Notes under the pieces: model-generated
Told to the model about the DNA's origin: nothing
Databases searched by the model: none
Seen by the model: only the letters and a program-made list of their open reading frames with translations
Program-made: the position numbers and the translations under genes
Shown: positions 19,202 to 20,059 of the stretch, one piece after another
Layout: each line of letters begins with the position of its first letter
How positions within the stretch are numbered: the stretch's first letter is position 1
NCBI GenBank assembly: GCA_905397405.1
Contig: CAJPVJ010000843.1
Location: 1 to 20,059, forward strand
Length of the DNA stretch: 20,059 nucleotides
Source of the DNA: Oppiella nova
Lineage: Eukaryota > Arthropoda > Arachnida > Sarcoptiformes > Oppiidae
Direction of reading: 5' to 3'

Positions 19202-19591
19202 TCTTTGTAAATAAAAGTCATATGTAACTGTACTCGATGAATTAACACATTATTTTGACGCTTAAAACATTATTTATAAAAAATGAATAACACAATGAAT
19301 TGACAATAAGTGTGAACTTACAAAAGGTACAATACTTGAATCTATATTAAATTATTTACATTAAATTATTATAAATAAACAGAAAATTTAATTTTATGCA
19401 CATATATTTTTCTAATTAAGTTTATAACAGTTAATGTCAAATATTATTTATTTTATTTTTATATAAAATACAAAGCATTAAAACTTGTAAAAAGTTATAA
19501 TCCATATAAGAACTGTATTTTCTAGTGTTTCTATAATAAACATAACAATTAATTTTTCAATTTTAAATAAGCATATAATATTTATGCAAAA
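19202..19591. other. Spacer upstream of transporter gene E
   Basis: AT-rich. The GTGTAATTC / AAAAGTGTAT promoter block found at genes A, B and C is not recognisable here. No other gene was found. Confidence 0.45.
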
Positions 19592-20059
19592 ATGGCCAAG
19601 GCAACACAAATATCAACAAAATATAAATACTTTCTAACTTTTGTTATTTATTTTTGTTATTTATTTTATGTAAGAGAAATTTATCTAAAATTTAATTAAA
19701 TGAATAATTTGTTGTATAATTTGATTGGTGAAGACAATACAAAACTATATCGTCGGCCCAGCGTTTGAGGACTTGCAGGCCTTATATGGCGTGCCTTTTG
19801 AAGAAATATCAAACGTGTGGATCATTGCCGGCACTTTCTATACCGTTGGATCCCTAAGTATTTCCATTCAATTTATTAATATGTACCACAATTTACTGTC
19901 AATTATTTAACCTAAAAATAAGGCAATTTTTCCAATTATTCTTTACTAAATATTTAGCGTATAAAATAACAATGGAGGTTTACTAACAAACTAATTTAAT
20001 ATTAAATAAGTTGGTATTAACTTATTGTTTAACAGCCGGACCAATCTTCAACATGATGA
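19592..20059 (+). CDS. MFS transporter E, MFSD4B/NaGLT1-like, 5' part
   Basis: Fourth gene of the cluster, cut by the window end. Exons are 19592-19669, 19734-19857 and 20036 onward; introns are 64 and 178 bp. Placement and phase match genes A to C, and exon 2 has the same 124-nt length. Exon 1 encodes 26 residues: an extra MAKATQ head, then ISTKYKYFLTFVIYFCYLFY, aligning with the MSTKYK start of the others. The ATG has a strong context (GCAAAAATGG). Exon 2 encodes GPAFEDLQALYGVPFEEISNV, retaining the acidic residue after helix 1 but diverged from A to C. Exon 3 begins TGPIFNMM, closest to gene A's IGPIFNMM. Being the most diverged, it is probably the oldest separate lineage here. Coding GC is higher than in A to C. 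Confidence 0.85.

Overview
The window is nuclear DNA from an AT-rich animal genome. Coding exons are split by short GT-AG introns (64 to 178 bp), polyadenylation signals follow the stops, and a Tc1/mariner-type transposon is present. The gene content (a Tret1/GLUT-like sugar transporter, a brachyurin-like serine protease, and a local family of MFSD4B/NaGLT1-like transporters) and the compact introns suggest an arthropod. A chelicerate, perhaps an acariform mite, is my best guess, but this is family-level inference and nothing in the sequence names a species.

Layout. Bases 1-650 hold the GC-rich 3' part of a sugar transporter gene on the + strand. About 7.4 kb of AT-rich non-coding DNA follows (651-8157). 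It carries seven or more long GA microsatellites, all with the purine strand on +, and several small GC-richer islands with CAGGTG E-boxes, CAGGTAG heptamers and inverted repeats, which may be cis-regulatory. At 8158-10080 lies a three-exon chymotrypsin-fold serine protease gene. Its last exon is cut by a 956-bp element (9066-10021) with 28-bp perfect terminal inverted repeats and a TA target duplication. Removing the element in silico restores the normal end of the protease reading frame. The element carries a decayed minus-strand transposase.

From 10.6 kb to the end is a tandem + strand cluster of MFSD4B-like 12-helix transporters: A (10739-12336), B (13759-15350), C (16858-18460), a 3'-only fragment D (18643-18989), and the 5' part of a fourth gene E (19592-window end). 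All complete copies share one architecture: a 20-codon exon 1, a 124-nt exon 2 and a long exon 3, with introns in phases 0 and 1. B is a chimera: its 5' half and upstream DNA match C, while its 3' half and downstream DNA match A. This fits a tandem duplication of about 3 kb with a breakpoint inside exon 3, near a 36-bp tract identical in all three genes. D arose by a separate tandem duplication of 529 bp.

The genes do not form a pathway in the operon sense. The common themes are solute uptake (sugar-type transporters), extracellular proteolysis, and an array that is still being reshaped by unequal exchange and transposition.
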